39,735 nucleotides of DNA, from assembly GCF_022695515.1 (NCBI RefSeq), contig NZ_JALDPT010000041.1:1-39735 (forward strand). Reading direction: 5' to 3'. Within the stretch, counting starts at the first letter, position 1. Every line of letters starts with the position of its first letter. Positions 23,512-31,617 of the stretch are shown one piece after another. Origin of the DNA: Phenylobacterium aquaticum. GTDB lineage: Bacteria; Pseudomonadota; Alphaproteobacteria; Caulobacterales; Caulobacteraceae. The position numbers were made by a program, and so were the translations under genes. The notes beneath the pieces were generated by a model, which saw only the letters and a list, made by a program, of their open reading frames with translations, did not search any database and was not told the origin of the DNA.

Positions 23512-24942
23512 CTAGCGACGACCCCGGTTCATCTCCACGCCCAGGTCCTGGATCTTCTTGCGCAGGGTGTTGCGGTTGAGGCCCAGGATCTCCGCCGCGC
23601 GGACCTGGTTGCCGCGGGTCGCCGACAGGGTCAGCTGGATCAGCGGACGCTCCACCTCCTCCAGCACCCGGTCATAGAGCCCGATCGGCGGCAGGCCGTC
23701 CGGCTGCTCGGCGAAATAGCCGCCCAGGTGACGCTCGACGAGCGTGGCCAGGGTGACCGGCCCCTCCTGGCCCGGCGTGACCGGCTGCTGGTCGGCGAGC
23801 TCCCGCTCGACGATCCGCGCCGTGATCAGCTCCTCGGCATAGAGGGCGCAGATCCGACGGATCAGGTTCTCCAGCTCGCGCACATTGCCCGGCCAGAAGT
23901 GCAGCTTCAGGCGCTCCAGGGCGCTGGCGTCGATGGTCTTGGCCGGCAGGCCCTCGCGGTTGGCGCGCAGCAGGAAGGCGCGGGCGAGGTCCGGAATGTC
24001 CTCCACCCGATCGCGCAGCGGCGGCAGGCGCAGCGGCGCGACGTTCAGGCGGAAGAACAGGTCCTCGCGGAACAGGCCCTGCTGGATCAGGCCGCGCAGG
24101 TCGCGATTGGTGGCGGCGATGATCCGCACATTGGGCCGGCGGCCGGTCTTGGGGTTGAGCGCGGCCTCGGAGCCGTCGATCACCCGCAGCAGGCGGGTCT
24201 GGGCGTCGAGCGGCATGTCGCCGATCTCGTCCAGGAACAGGGTGCCGCCATCGGCCTCGACCAGCTTGCCGACATCGCCGTCCTCGCGGCCGAACAGCTC
24301 GGTCTCGACCCGCTCGCGCGGCACGGCCGCCAGGTTGATGACCACGAACTTGCCGTCCTTGCGCCGACCCATGTCGTGCAGGGCGCGGGCGACCAGCTCC
24401 TTGCCGGTGCCGGATTCGCCCAGGATCAGCACTGTCAGGTCCGCGCCGACAAGGCGCGCGATGGTGCGATAGACGTCCTGCATCGGGCCGGAGCGGCCGA
24501 TCAGCGGCAGGCGCTCGTCGCGCACCGCCCGGGCCTGGGCCTTGGAGGCCTCGGAGTCCGCCGGTCGCGCCAGGGCGCGTCGGGCGACCGAGGTCATGTC
24601 GTCGAGGTCGAAGGGCTTGGAGACATAGTCGAAGGCGCCGACCTCCGCCGCGCTGACCGCGGTCAGCAGGGTGTTCTGGGCGCTCATCACGATGACGGGC
24701 AGCTTGGGCCGCTCCTTGCGGATGCGCGGCAGCACGTCGAAGACGTTCTCGTCGGGCATCATCACGTCGGTGACGACGAGGTCGCCCTCCCCGTCCGACA
24801 CCCACTTCAGCAGCGTCGTGGCGTTGCCCGTCGCCCGGACCTGATAGCCCAGGCGGGTGAAGGCCTGGCTGAGCACCAGACGGATGGAGCTGTCATCGTC
24901 GGCGATCAGGATCTTCTTGTTGGCGTTGGCTACCGCGTTCAT
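23512..24942 (-). CDS. ntrC: Nitrogen regulation response regulator NtrC (lacks GAFTGA)
   Basis: 476 residues: receiver domain with Asp59 (VVTDVMMPD), AAA+ domain with Walker A GESGTGKE (175-182), Walker B TLFLDEIGD (from 234), the R-fingers region, and a C-terminal Fis-type helix-turn-helix (RAAEILGLNRNTLRKKIQDLG). NtrC controls nitrogen assimilation genes and is phosphorylated by NtrB. After ELFG (215-218) the sequence is REDGDVGKLVEADGG, about 8 residues shorter than enteric NtrC, so the GAFTGA loop needed to remodel sigma54 polymerase is deleted. It may act with sigma70-type polymerase or as repressor, as known for Rhodobacter capsulatus NtrC. It overlaps ntrB by 4 bases. Confidence 0.95.
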   Translation of the reverse strand: MNAVANANKKILIADDDSSIRLVLSQAFTRLGYQVRATGNATTLLKWVSDGEGDLVVTDVMMPDENVFDVLPRIRKERPKLPVIVMSAQNTLLTAVSAAEVGAFDYVSKPFDLDDMTSVARRALARPADSEASKAQARAVRDERLPLIGRSGPMQDVYRTIARLVGADLTVLILGESGTGKELVARALHDMGRRKDGKFVVINLAAVPRERVETELFGREDGDVGKLVEADGGTLFLDEIGDMPLDAQTRLLRVIDGSEAALNPKTGRRPNVRIIAATNRDLRGLIQQGLFREDLFFRLNVAPLRLPPLRDRVEDIPDLARAFLLRANREGLPAKTIDASALERLKLHFWPGNVRELENLIRRICALYAEELITARIVERELADQQPVTPGQEGPVTLATLVERHLGGYFAEQPDGLPPIGLYDRVLEEVERPLIQLTLSATRGNQVRAAEILGLNRNTLRKKIQDLGVEMNRGRR

Positions 24943-26063
24943 GCCGACACGTCCTCTTCGGAAACGATGGGCAGGAGCACACGGAAAGTCGTGCGCCCCG
25001 GCTCGGAGTCGAAATCGATCAGTCCGCCATGGGCGGCGACCAGCTTGGAGACCAGGGCGAGCCCCAGGCCCGCGCCATTGGCCTTGGTGGTGACGAAGGG
25101 CTGGAACAGGCTCTCGCGCAGATGGGCCGGCACGCCGGGACCATTGTCGGTGATCCGCACCTCCAGCGGCGCGCCGCGCAGGGCCTGCCCCTTGGAGGCG
25201 CGCACCCGCACCCCGTGACGGAAGGCCGTGCGAATGGTGATCTCGCCCCGGCCGTCGCCCCGGGAATGGGCCGCCTCGGCGGCGTTCTTCACGAGGTTGA
25301 GGAAGATCTGGATCAGCTGATCCTCGTCGCCATAGGTCGGCGGTAGCGAGGGGTCGTAATGCTCCTTCAGGCCCAGGCCGTCGGCCACGCCGTTGGCGGC
25401 GAGCGCCCGGACGCGATCGAGCACCTGGTGGATATTGACCGGTACGCAGTCCGGCAGAGCGTCATCGGAGAAGGCCTCCATCCGGTCCACCAGCCGACGG
25501 ACCCGATCGGTCTCATCGACGATCAGCTGGGCGAGCGGGCCATCCTCGGCCTTGGCGCCCACCTTCAGCAGCTGGGCCGCGCCGCGAATGCCGGCCAGCG
25601 GGTTCTTGATCTCGTGGGCGAGCATCCGACCCAGGCCGACAATGGTGCGCAGGCCGGCCGCCTCCACGCCTCCGCCCCGTTCGACGCCGAAGGCCCCGCC
25701 CCGCACATGCAGGGTCAGCAGAACCGAACCGTCGCCGAGAGGTGCCGCGGCGCCATCCGCCTCGAACGAGGGATGTCCGAACAGCGAGATCACCACCCCG
25801 CGTTCGCGCACCGGAGCGTCTTCCTCCAGCGCCCGGTTCAGCAGGGAGACCAGGGCCGAGCCCGGCGGCAGGGCCGCCTGGAACCGCCCGCGGGTCAACA
25901 GACCCAGTCCCTGGCCGAACAACCGCTCCGCCGCCTCGTTCACCGCCACCAACGCGCCGTCCCGGCTGACCACCAGGGCCGGCTCGGGGGACAGCTCGAA
26001 GGCGGCCGCCTTGAGGGCCTCCAGATTCAGACCGCCCTGGACGGTCAAAGTGCGCCCTGTCAT
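24939..26063 (-). CDS. ntrB: Nitrogen regulation sensor histidine kinase NtrB
   Basis: A soluble 374-residue kinase without membrane helices. The N-terminal PAS domain (about 23-120: PALVVSRDGALVAVNEAAERLFG) senses signal or binds PII protein. The HisKA domain carries His150 in LAHEIKNPLAG, and the ATP-binding domain has NLVKNAAEA, DNGPGVP and GAGLGLALVSKL. NtrB phosphorylates or dephosphorylates NtrC according to nitrogen state relayed by GlnB. It overlaps ntrC by 4 bases downstream and dusB by 4 bases upstream (both ATGA), so dusB-ntrB-ntrC is one translationally coupled operon. Confidence 0.95.
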   Translation of the reverse strand: MTGRTLTVQGGLNLEALKAAAFELSPEPALVVSRDGALVAVNEAAERLFGQGLGLLTRGRFQAALPPGSALVSLLNRALEEDAPVRERGVVISLFGHPSFEADGAAAPLGDGSVLLTLHVRGGAFGVERGGGVEAAGLRTIVGLGRMLAHEIKNPLAGIRGAAQLLKVGAKAEDGPLAQLIVDETDRVRRLVDRMEAFSDDALPDCVPVNIHQVLDRVRALAANGVADGLGLKEHYDPSLPPTYGDEDQLIQIFLNLVKNAAEAAHSRGDGRGEITIRTAFRHGVRVRASKGQALRGAPLEVRITDNGPGVPAHLRESLFQPFVTTKANGAGLGLALVSKLVAAHGGLIDFDSEPGRTTFRVLLPIVSEEDVSA

Positions 26064-27070
26064 GCCGCCAACCTCTTCTCAGGATCGCGCCACAGCGCGC
26101 TCAGGCCATGCTCGACCCGGATGGCTTCCTCCTCACGGCAAAGCGCCTGTCGGGCGCTCCGCCTGGCCTCGGCCTGCATGGGCCAGGGCGCGTTATCGAC
26201 GTAGGACGCCAGGTGCTTGCGGAAAATCCGCAGGCCCAGGCGATCCCCATAGAAGTTCAGGCTGTCGCGGAAGTGATCCAGCGCGATGGCCAACCGGGCC
26301 TCCGCGTCAGGTTCCACAAAATCCAGGCCCGCAAGACCCGCCTCGATCTGGGCGGCGACCCAGGGCCGGCCATAGACGCCGCGGCCCACCATCACCGCAT
26401 CGGCGCCGGACTGCTCAAGCGCCAGGCGGGCGCTGCCCGCATCGACAATGTCGCCATTGACGATCACCGGCACGGCGACCTCGTCCTTCACGGCGCGCAC
26501 CGCCGACCAGTCGGCGACGCCCTTGTAGAACTGGCTGCGGGTGCGGCCGTGGACCGTGATCGCCCGCGCGCCCCGCGCCACCGCGCGGGCGGCGATCTCC
26601 GGCGCGTTCTTCGAGCTCTCGTCCCACCCCAGGCGCATCTTGACGGTCACTGGCACATCGACGGCGTCGACGGCGGCGGCCACCAGGGCCTCGGCCAGGT
26701 CCGGCTCGCGCATCAGGGCCGAGCCCGCCATGGCGCCACCGGTGACTTCCTTGGCGGGGCAACCAAAGTTCAGATCGATCACCTGGGCCCCGGCGCGGGC
26801 CGCGAGCCGCGCGCCCTCGGCCATATGGACCGGGTCGCGACCGACCAGTTGCACCACCATCAGCGGCAAGCCTTCCCCCACCGCCGCGCGGCGAACGACA
26901 TCCGGACGACCGCGCGAGAATTCGGCGCAGGCCACCATCTCGGTCGCCACATAGGCCGCGCCCAGGCGGCTGGCGGCCCGGCGGAACGGCAGGTCGGATA
27001 CGCCGGTCATGGGCGCTATCCACGCCCGACCCGGCACCTCGACTACCCCGACTGCGAGCGTGTTGCTCAT
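26060..27070 (-). CDS. dusB: tRNA-dihydrouridine synthase DusB
   Basis: An FMN-dependent enzyme of 336 residues that reduces uridines in the tRNA D-loop with NADPH. The active-site Cys104 lies in NFGCPAKEV, after IDLNF. The FMN-binding IAPMTGVSDLPFR is at 18-30, and TVKMRLGWD, ITVHGRTR, VIVNGDI and VMVGRGVYGRPW follow in the usual order. It is the first gene of the dusB-ntrBC run, equivalent to the nifR3-ntrBC operon of rhizobia. The divergent ispDF lies 121 bases away. Confidence 0.96.
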   Translation of the reverse strand: MSNTLAVGVVEVPGRAWIAPMTGVSDLPFRRAASRLGAAYVATEMVACAEFSRGRPDVVRRAAVGEGLPLMVVQLVGRDPVHMAEGARLAARAGAQVIDLNFGCPAKEVTGGAMAGSALMREPDLAEALVAAAVDAVDVPVTVKMRLGWDESSKNAPEIAARAVARGARAITVHGRTRSQFYKGVADWSAVRAVKDEVAVPVIVNGDIVDAGSARLALEQSGADAVMVGRGVYGRPWVAAQIEAGLAGLDFVEPDAEARLAIALDHFRDSLNFYGDRLGLRIFRKHLASYVDNAPWPMQAEARRSARQALCREEEAIRVEHGLSALWRDPEKRLAA

Positions 27071-27191
27071 TTTCTAGTCATCCCCATCGCCCCCTTTTTA
27101 GGCACTTTGTGCGGCGCCGTAAAGCCCGCAGACTCCCCATTCCGAACAGCCCCGCTGGACATGGCCCCGCCTCGCCCTAAACAGACCGCCC

Positions 27192-28337
27192 ATGAGCTTC
27201 TCCGTCGTCATCGTCGCCGCCGGCTCCAGCACCCGCGCCGGGCCGGGTACGCCGAAACCCTGGCGCGACCTGGCGGGCCGCCCCATCCTGAGGTGGTCGG
27301 TCGAAACCTTTCTGGCCGCAGGGGCTGAAGATATCGTGGTCGTCACCGCCGCCGACCGCATCTCCGCCGCGGACGACGCCCTGGCCGGCCTGCCAGGTTG
27401 GCGCGCCGTCACCGGCGGCGCCACCCGCGCGCTTTCGGTCCAGGCCGGTCTGGCCGCCCTGGCCGGCGATCCGCGGGATCCCGTCCTGGTTCACGACGCG
27501 GCGCGCCCCTTTGTCACCACCTCTCAGGTCGCCGCTCTGCTCACTGCCCTTGAGACCGCCGATGGCGCGATTCTCGCCCTGCCGGTCGCCGATACGCTCA
27601 AGCGTGGCCAGACGGAGATCGAGGCGACCTTGTCGCGGGACGGCCTGTGGCGGGCCCAGACCCCGCAGGCATTCCGGCGAGACATCTTGGCCGCGGCCTA
27701 TGCGGCCTGGCCGGGTGACGCGGAGCCCACCGACGACGCGGCGGTGGTCGAGCGCACGGGCGGGCGGGTCGCCCTGGTCGCGGGCGATCCGATGTTGATG
27801 AAGCTGACCTATCCGGAGGATTTCGCCATGGCCGAGCGCCTGGCGGGCGGCGCCCGCGTCACCTGCATCGGCCAGGGGGTCGACGCCCACCGCTGGGGGC
27901 CCGGCGAGGCGGTCTGGCTTTGCGGCGTCAGGATCGATCACGACCAGACCCTGATCGGCCACTCCGACGCCGACGCCGGCCTTCATGCCCTGACCGATGC
28001 GATCCTCGGCGCGATCGGCGACGGCGACATCGGCGAGCATTTCCCGCCCACCGACCCGCAGTGGAAGGGCGCGGCCTCCGACCGATTCCTCCTGCACGCC
28101 GCCGAACGGGTGTCGGCCCAGGGCGGCCGCATTCTCAATGTCGATGTGACCCTGGTCTGCGAGCGCCCCCGCATCCGCCCGCATCGCGACGCCATGCGCG
28201 CCCGCCTGGCCGAGCTGCTCGGCCTGCCCTTGGCGCGGGTCAGCGTCAAGGCGACCACCACGGAGGGCATGGGCTTCACCGGGCGGCAGGAAGGCCTGCT
28301 GGCCCAGGCTGTCTGCGCCGTGGAGCTGCCCGCCTGA
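27192..28337 (+). CDS. ispDF: Bifunctional IspD/IspF (MEP cytidylyltransferase / MECDP synthase)
   Basis: A fused enzyme of 381 residues for two steps of the MEP isoprenoid pathway. Residues 1 to about 220 are IspD: AAGSSTRAG, KPWRDLAGRPIL, VHDAARPFV, DTLK and TPQAF. From about 222 the IspF domain has IGQGVDAHRW with the metal-binding Asp and His, GHSDADAGLHALTDAILG, GDIGEHFPPTD, and KATTTEGMGFTGRQEGL. The fusion is characteristic of alphaproteobacteria and some epsilonproteobacteria. ATG 27192 begins close after a short leader divergent from dusB. cinA follows 84 bases later. Confidence 0.96.
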   Translation: MSFSVVIVAAGSSTRAGPGTPKPWRDLAGRPILRWSVETFLAAGAEDIVVVTAADRISAADDALAGLPGWRAVTGGATRALSVQAGLAALAGDPRDPVLVHDAARPFVTTSQVAALLTALETADGAILALPVADTLKRGQTEIEATLSRDGLWRAQTPQAFRRDILAAAYAAWPGDAEPTDDAAVVERTGGRVALVAGDPMLMKLTYPEDFAMAERLAGGARVTCIGQGVDAHRWGPGEAVWLCGVRIDHDQTLIGHSDADAGLHALTDAILGAIGDGDIGEHFPPTDPQWKGAASDRFLLHAAERVSAQGGRILNVDVTLVCERPRIRPHRDAMRARLAELLGLPLARVSVKATTTEGMGFTGRQEGLLAQAVCAVELPA

Positions 28338-28421
28338 CCGCGACTTGGCGGTTCGGACTTGTATCCTGGGGGGCGGCAATGCTGTGGTCCCCGTCCTGCC
28401 TCGTTCAACGGAGTCGCCCGC

Positions 28422-28916
28422 ATGTTTAATCTCGAGATTGAGACCCTGGCGCGACTGCTGATCGACGAGGCCCGTCAGCGTTCCCTGCGCATCGTCACCG
28501 CCGAAAGCTGCACCGGCGGCCTGGTGGCCGGCGCCATCTGCTCCATCTCCGGCGCGTCCGACGTCTTCGAGCGTGGCTTCGTGACCTACACCAACCGCGC
28601 CAAGCAGGAGCTGCTGGGCGTGCCCGGCGACCTGATCGCCGACCTGGGCGCCGTCTCCGAACCCGTCGCCCGCATGATGGCCGAGGGCGCTTTGGAAAAC
28701 TCCAACGCCCACCTCTCGGTCGCCATCACCGGCGTCGCCGGCCCTGGCGGCGGCACGCGCATGAAGCCGGTGGGCACCGTCCACATCGCCACGGCGCGCA
28801 CCAATCACGGCCTGATGCACCGGCAGGAATTCTTCCAGCTGGAAACCCGCGCCGAGATCCAGCTCGCGGCGGTTCAGGCCGCGCTGCAGGCCATGCTCGA
28901 TCGGCTGGTTCCCTAG
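28422..28916 (+). CDS. pncC: CinA C-terminal family protein, nicotinamide-nucleotide amidase (PncC)
   Basis: A single-domain CinA-C protein of 164 residues that deamidates NMN to nicotinic acid mononucleotide in pyridine nucleotide recycling. The active-site region TAESCTGGLV, then SGASDVFERGFVTYTN, AITGVAGPGGG and KPVGTVHIA are all present. The N-terminal CinA domain found in competence-type CinA is absent. I start at ATG 28422 (GGAG upstream); a longer in-frame start at 28359 adds residues with no similarity. The stop shares CTAG with the convergent coq10 gene. Confidence 0.93.
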   Translation: MFNLEIETLARLLIDEARQRSLRIVTAESCTGGLVAGAICSISGASDVFERGFVTYTNRAKQELLGVPGDLIADLGAVSEPVARMMAEGALENSNAHLSVAITGVAGPGGGTRMKPVGTVHIATARTNHGLMHRQEFFQLETRAEIQLAAVQAALQAMLDRLVP

Positions 28917-29374
28917 GCCGGCCTTGCGCCGGGCCCATAGAGCTGGGCGGCCCGGTCGTCGAAACAGCCCATCAGCTTGGCGACCGCGCCCTCAAAGTTG
29001 CGCGACAGGAGGCCTTCCAGCAGGCGGGTCTTGAAGCTGAACTCGATGTCGAACTCGACCCGCGTTCCGGCGGGGTCGGGGTGGAAGACCCAGCGGTTTC
29101 TGAGGTTCGTGAACGGCCCTGACAGCAGCCCCACATCGATGGTGCGGCTCGCCGGGTCGCGCCGCACCCGGGTCGAGAACTTCTCACGCAGGAACGAGAA
29201 CCCCACCCTGGCCTCGGCGTCGGCCCAGCTCACCCCCTCCGGATCCACGCGGTGGTTCCAGGTCCGCATGCCCGTCAGCCAGGGGACGAACTGCGGATAG
29301 GACTCGATATCCCCGACCAGGGCGAACAGCTGGTCGGGCTGGTAGGGCAGGATCCGGGTGACGTGGTGGCGCAA
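28913..29374 (-). CDS. Coq10/RatA-type START-domain protein (ubiquinone-binding)
   Basis: 153 residues forming one START/polyketide-cyclase fold: the start RHHVTRILPYQPDQLFALVGDIESYPQFVPW is the family signature, followed by FSFLREKFSTRV and a C-terminal helix. Coq10 binds ubiquinone and aids electron transport; the E. coli relative RatA was described as affecting ribosomes. Alphaproteobacterial members are usually taken as Coq10-like. It begins 4 bases after the lipA stop, the usual lipA-coq10 order. The stop shares CTAG with cinA. Confidence 0.9.
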   Translation of the reverse strand: MRHHVTRILPYQPDQLFALVGDIESYPQFVPWLTGMRTWNHRVDPEGVSWADAEARVGFSFLREKFSTRVRRDPASRTIDVGLLSGPFTNLRNRWVFHPDPAGTRVEFDIEFSFKTRLLEGLLSRNFEGAVAKLMGCFDDRAAQLYGPGARPA

Positions 29375-29378
29375 GAGC

Positions 29379-30340
29379 TTAGAGCGCCGCGTCCTTGGCC
29401 AGCCGCGCGGCCTTGAGCTTGGCGAAGTCCTCGCCGGCGTGGTGCGACGACCGGGTGAGCGGGCTCGCCGAGACCATCAGGAAGCCCTTGGCCCGGGCGA
29501 TCTCCTCATAGGCCTTGAACTCGTCGGGATGGACGAAGCGGTCCACGGCGGCGTGCTTGCGGGTCGGCTGCAGGTACTGGCCGATGGTCAGGAAGTCGAC
29601 GCCGGCCGAGCGCATGTCGTCCATGACCTGCATGACCTCTTCCTTGGCCTCGCCCAGGCCGACCATCAGGCCGGACTTGGTGAAGCGAGTGGGGTCGCGC
29701 TCCTTCACCCGCTCCAGCAGGCGCAGCGAATGATAGTAGCGGGCGCCGGGTCGGATCGAGAGATAGAGCCGGGGCACCGTCTCCAGATTGTGGTTGAACA
29801 CGTCCGGCTTGGCGTCGATCACCGCCTCGGCGGCCGAGGCCGGCTTCCGCAGGAAGTCGGGGGTCAGGATCTCGATGGTGGTGTCCGGCGCCGCGGCGCG
29901 GATCGCCAAAACCACGGCGGCGAAATGGGCCGCGCCCCCATCGGCCAGGTCATCCCGGTCGACGAGGTGATGACCACATGCTTGAGCCCCATCTTGGCCA
30001 CGGCGTCGGCGACGCGCTGCGGCTCGGTGGGGTCAAGCGCGTCCGGCTTGCCGGTCGCGACATTGCAGAAGGCGCAGGCCCGCGTGCAGACCTCGCCCAT
30101 GATCATCATGGTCGCGTGGCTCTGGGTCCAGCATTCCCCGATATTGGGGCAGGCCGCCTCCTCGCAGACCGTGGTCAGGCCATGGGCCTTCACGATTTCA
30201 CGGGTGGCGTTATAGCCCGCAGAGCCAGGCGCGCGCACGCGCAGCCACTCGGGCTTGCGCAGCATCGGCGTGTCCGGCCGGGCTTGTTTTTCAGGGTGGC
30301 GCGGACGCGCGCCGGTGAGGGTGTCGATGACCGTCGCCAT
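29379..30340 (-). CDS. lipA: Lipoyl synthase LipA, reading frame broken once
   Basis: A radical-SAM enzyme that inserts two sulfurs into octanoyl groups on E2 and H proteins. From ATG 30340 the first frame shows the auxiliary cluster cysteines Cys59, Cys64 and Cys70 (CEEAACPNIGEC), the radical-SAM cysteines Cys85, Cys89 and Cys92 (CTRACAFC), then HVVITS. The next frame continues with VDRDDLADGGAAHF to LTRSSHHAGEDF at the C-terminus. One missing base near 29963 (minus strand tcg|tcgac, expected tcggtcgac) restores a full product of about 320 residues. The break is likely a sequencing error given LipA's role for pyruvate dehydrogenase, whose genes lie nearby; a real mutation would require lipoate salvage. 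Confidence 0.92.
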
Positions 30341-30428
30341 GGCCCCTAGATCGGCGCTCAGGGGCTTCGGATCAAGCCGCGATTGAGTGCTGTTGCGTCG
30401 CAGGCCCGAAACTGGCTCAAACAGGGCG

Positions 30429-31517
30429 ATGGCCCGCGCCCTGATCGCCGCTCTGCTCCTGCTCACGCTCGCGGCCTGCGGTCGCGGCGAACTGATGGGC
30501 GCGTTCGCCGAGAGCCGCACCCCGCCCTCGATCGGTCCGCGCTTCTTCACGCCCGAGGGCTGGGCCTGGGGATTCGTCCAGACCGGCGACCATCCGATCC
30601 AGCGCTATGGGGTCGCCACGACCTGGCATGCGCCGCGCGCCATCGTCGTGATCTTGCCAGGCTATGGCGAAAGCGCCGAGGTCTGGTTCGAGACCGTCGC
30701 CGCCCTCACCCGCCGTGGCTACACCGTCTGGGTTCTGGATCGCGCTGGTCAGGGCGGTTCGGCGCGCTTCACCCTGCCCCGTGACCTTGGATATACGCCC
30801 AGCTTCGATCCCGACGTCGCCAATCTGAAGGGCCTGGTGAAGGTGGTGATCCGCCCGCAGCCCGGCGTGCCCCTGGTCCTGCTGGGCCATGCCGACGGGG
30901 CGGTGGTGGCCCTGCGCGCCGCCGAGACCGGCCTGAGGGTCGATGGCGTAGTCCTCTCCTCTCCCAACCTTGCCGCCAAGGCGGTGAGCCAGGACAGCGC
31001 CCAGGCCTGGGCCGGGCGCGTGCCCCTGCTCGGCCGGCTGCCCATGGCCGGATGGCGTCCCTGGAGCCGCAGCCGGCCGGACGAACGCGAACAGGGCCAC
31101 ACCCATGATCTGTGGCGCGGGGCCCTCGCCAAGGCCTGGCAGACCGCCAATCCCGACCTGCGGATGTCCGACCCCAGCCTGGGCTGGCGCGGGGCGCATC
31201 AGGCCGCCAGCCGGCTGGCGCAAACCGACGCGGCCCGCGTCCAGTCGCCCGTCCTGGTGCTGAGCGCCGGCGCCCCGACCGCCGAGACCACGGCCCTCTG
31301 CAAGGCGCTGAAGCGCTGCGTGACCCTCCCGATCCCCGGCGCCCGAGCGGACCTGCACCTCGAATCCGATCCCTGGAGAACCCCCTGGTTTGAGGCCGTC
31401 GCGGCCTTCGTCGCCGACAAGGCCTGGGCCAGCCGTGCGGTCGCCATTCCCCACACCGCCCCCGCTTCGCCCGTGAATTCAGAGGCTTCCGACGAAGACA
31501 CGGCGCACCAGCGCTGA
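30429..31517 (+). CDS. Lipoprotein with degenerate alpha/beta-hydrolase fold (lysophospholipase-like pseudoenzyme)
   Basis: 362 residues. The signal peptide ends in a lipobox LAAC with Cys17, so it is a lipoprotein, probably in the outer membrane. The body resembles PldB-type lysophospholipases: VVILPGYGESAEVWFE, VWVLDRAGQGGS, and the strand LVLLGHADGAVVAL. The nucleophile motif reads GHADG, so the catalytic Ser position is Ala155. The expected acid region (normally GxDxxV) reads SAGAPTAET, and the His region (normally RHELL) reads GARADLHLESD. All three catalytic positions seem replaced. It may bind rather than hydrolyse lipids. It is divergent from lipA with 88 bases between. Confidence 0.78.
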   Translation: MARALIAALLLLTLAACGRGELMGAFAESRTPPSIGPRFFTPEGWAWGFVQTGDHPIQRYGVATTWHAPRAIVVILPGYGESAEVWFETVAALTRRGYTVWVLDRAGQGGSARFTLPRDLGYTPSFDPDVANLKGLVKVVIRPQPGVPLVLLGHADGAVVALRAAETGLRVDGVVLSSPNLAAKAVSQDSAQAWAGRVPLLGRLPMAGWRPWSRSRPDEREQGHTHDLWRGALAKAWQTANPDLRMSDPSLGWRGAHQAASRLAQTDAARVQSPVLVLSAGAPTAETTALCKALKRCVTLPIPGARADLHLESDPWRTPWFEAVAAFVADKAWASRAVAIPHTAPASPVNSEASDEDTAHQR

Positions 31518-31617
31518 ACGGGGTTCACGGATTGTAACGTGTCTTTTCAATGACGAAGGCGGAGGCTAGGCTCAGCTTCCAACAATACCGGCGAAACGGT
31601 CGGGGAGGTTTTCGCCT

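Noticed and set aside
17112..25218. Very long plus-strand open frames (up to 613 residues) opposite hflX, dat, ntrX, ntrY and ntrC
   Set aside because: Their residue make-up (rich in Arg, Gln, His, Asp and Gly) is that of antisense high-GC frames, with no domains, while the minus strand carries intact known genes.
28337..28352. Possible terminator ACCGC-N6-GCGGT after ispDF
   Set aside because: The stem is only 5 pairs and no T run follows.
27177..28820. 547-residue minus-strand open frame
   Set aside because: Antisense shadow of ispDF and cinA, with no recognisable motif.
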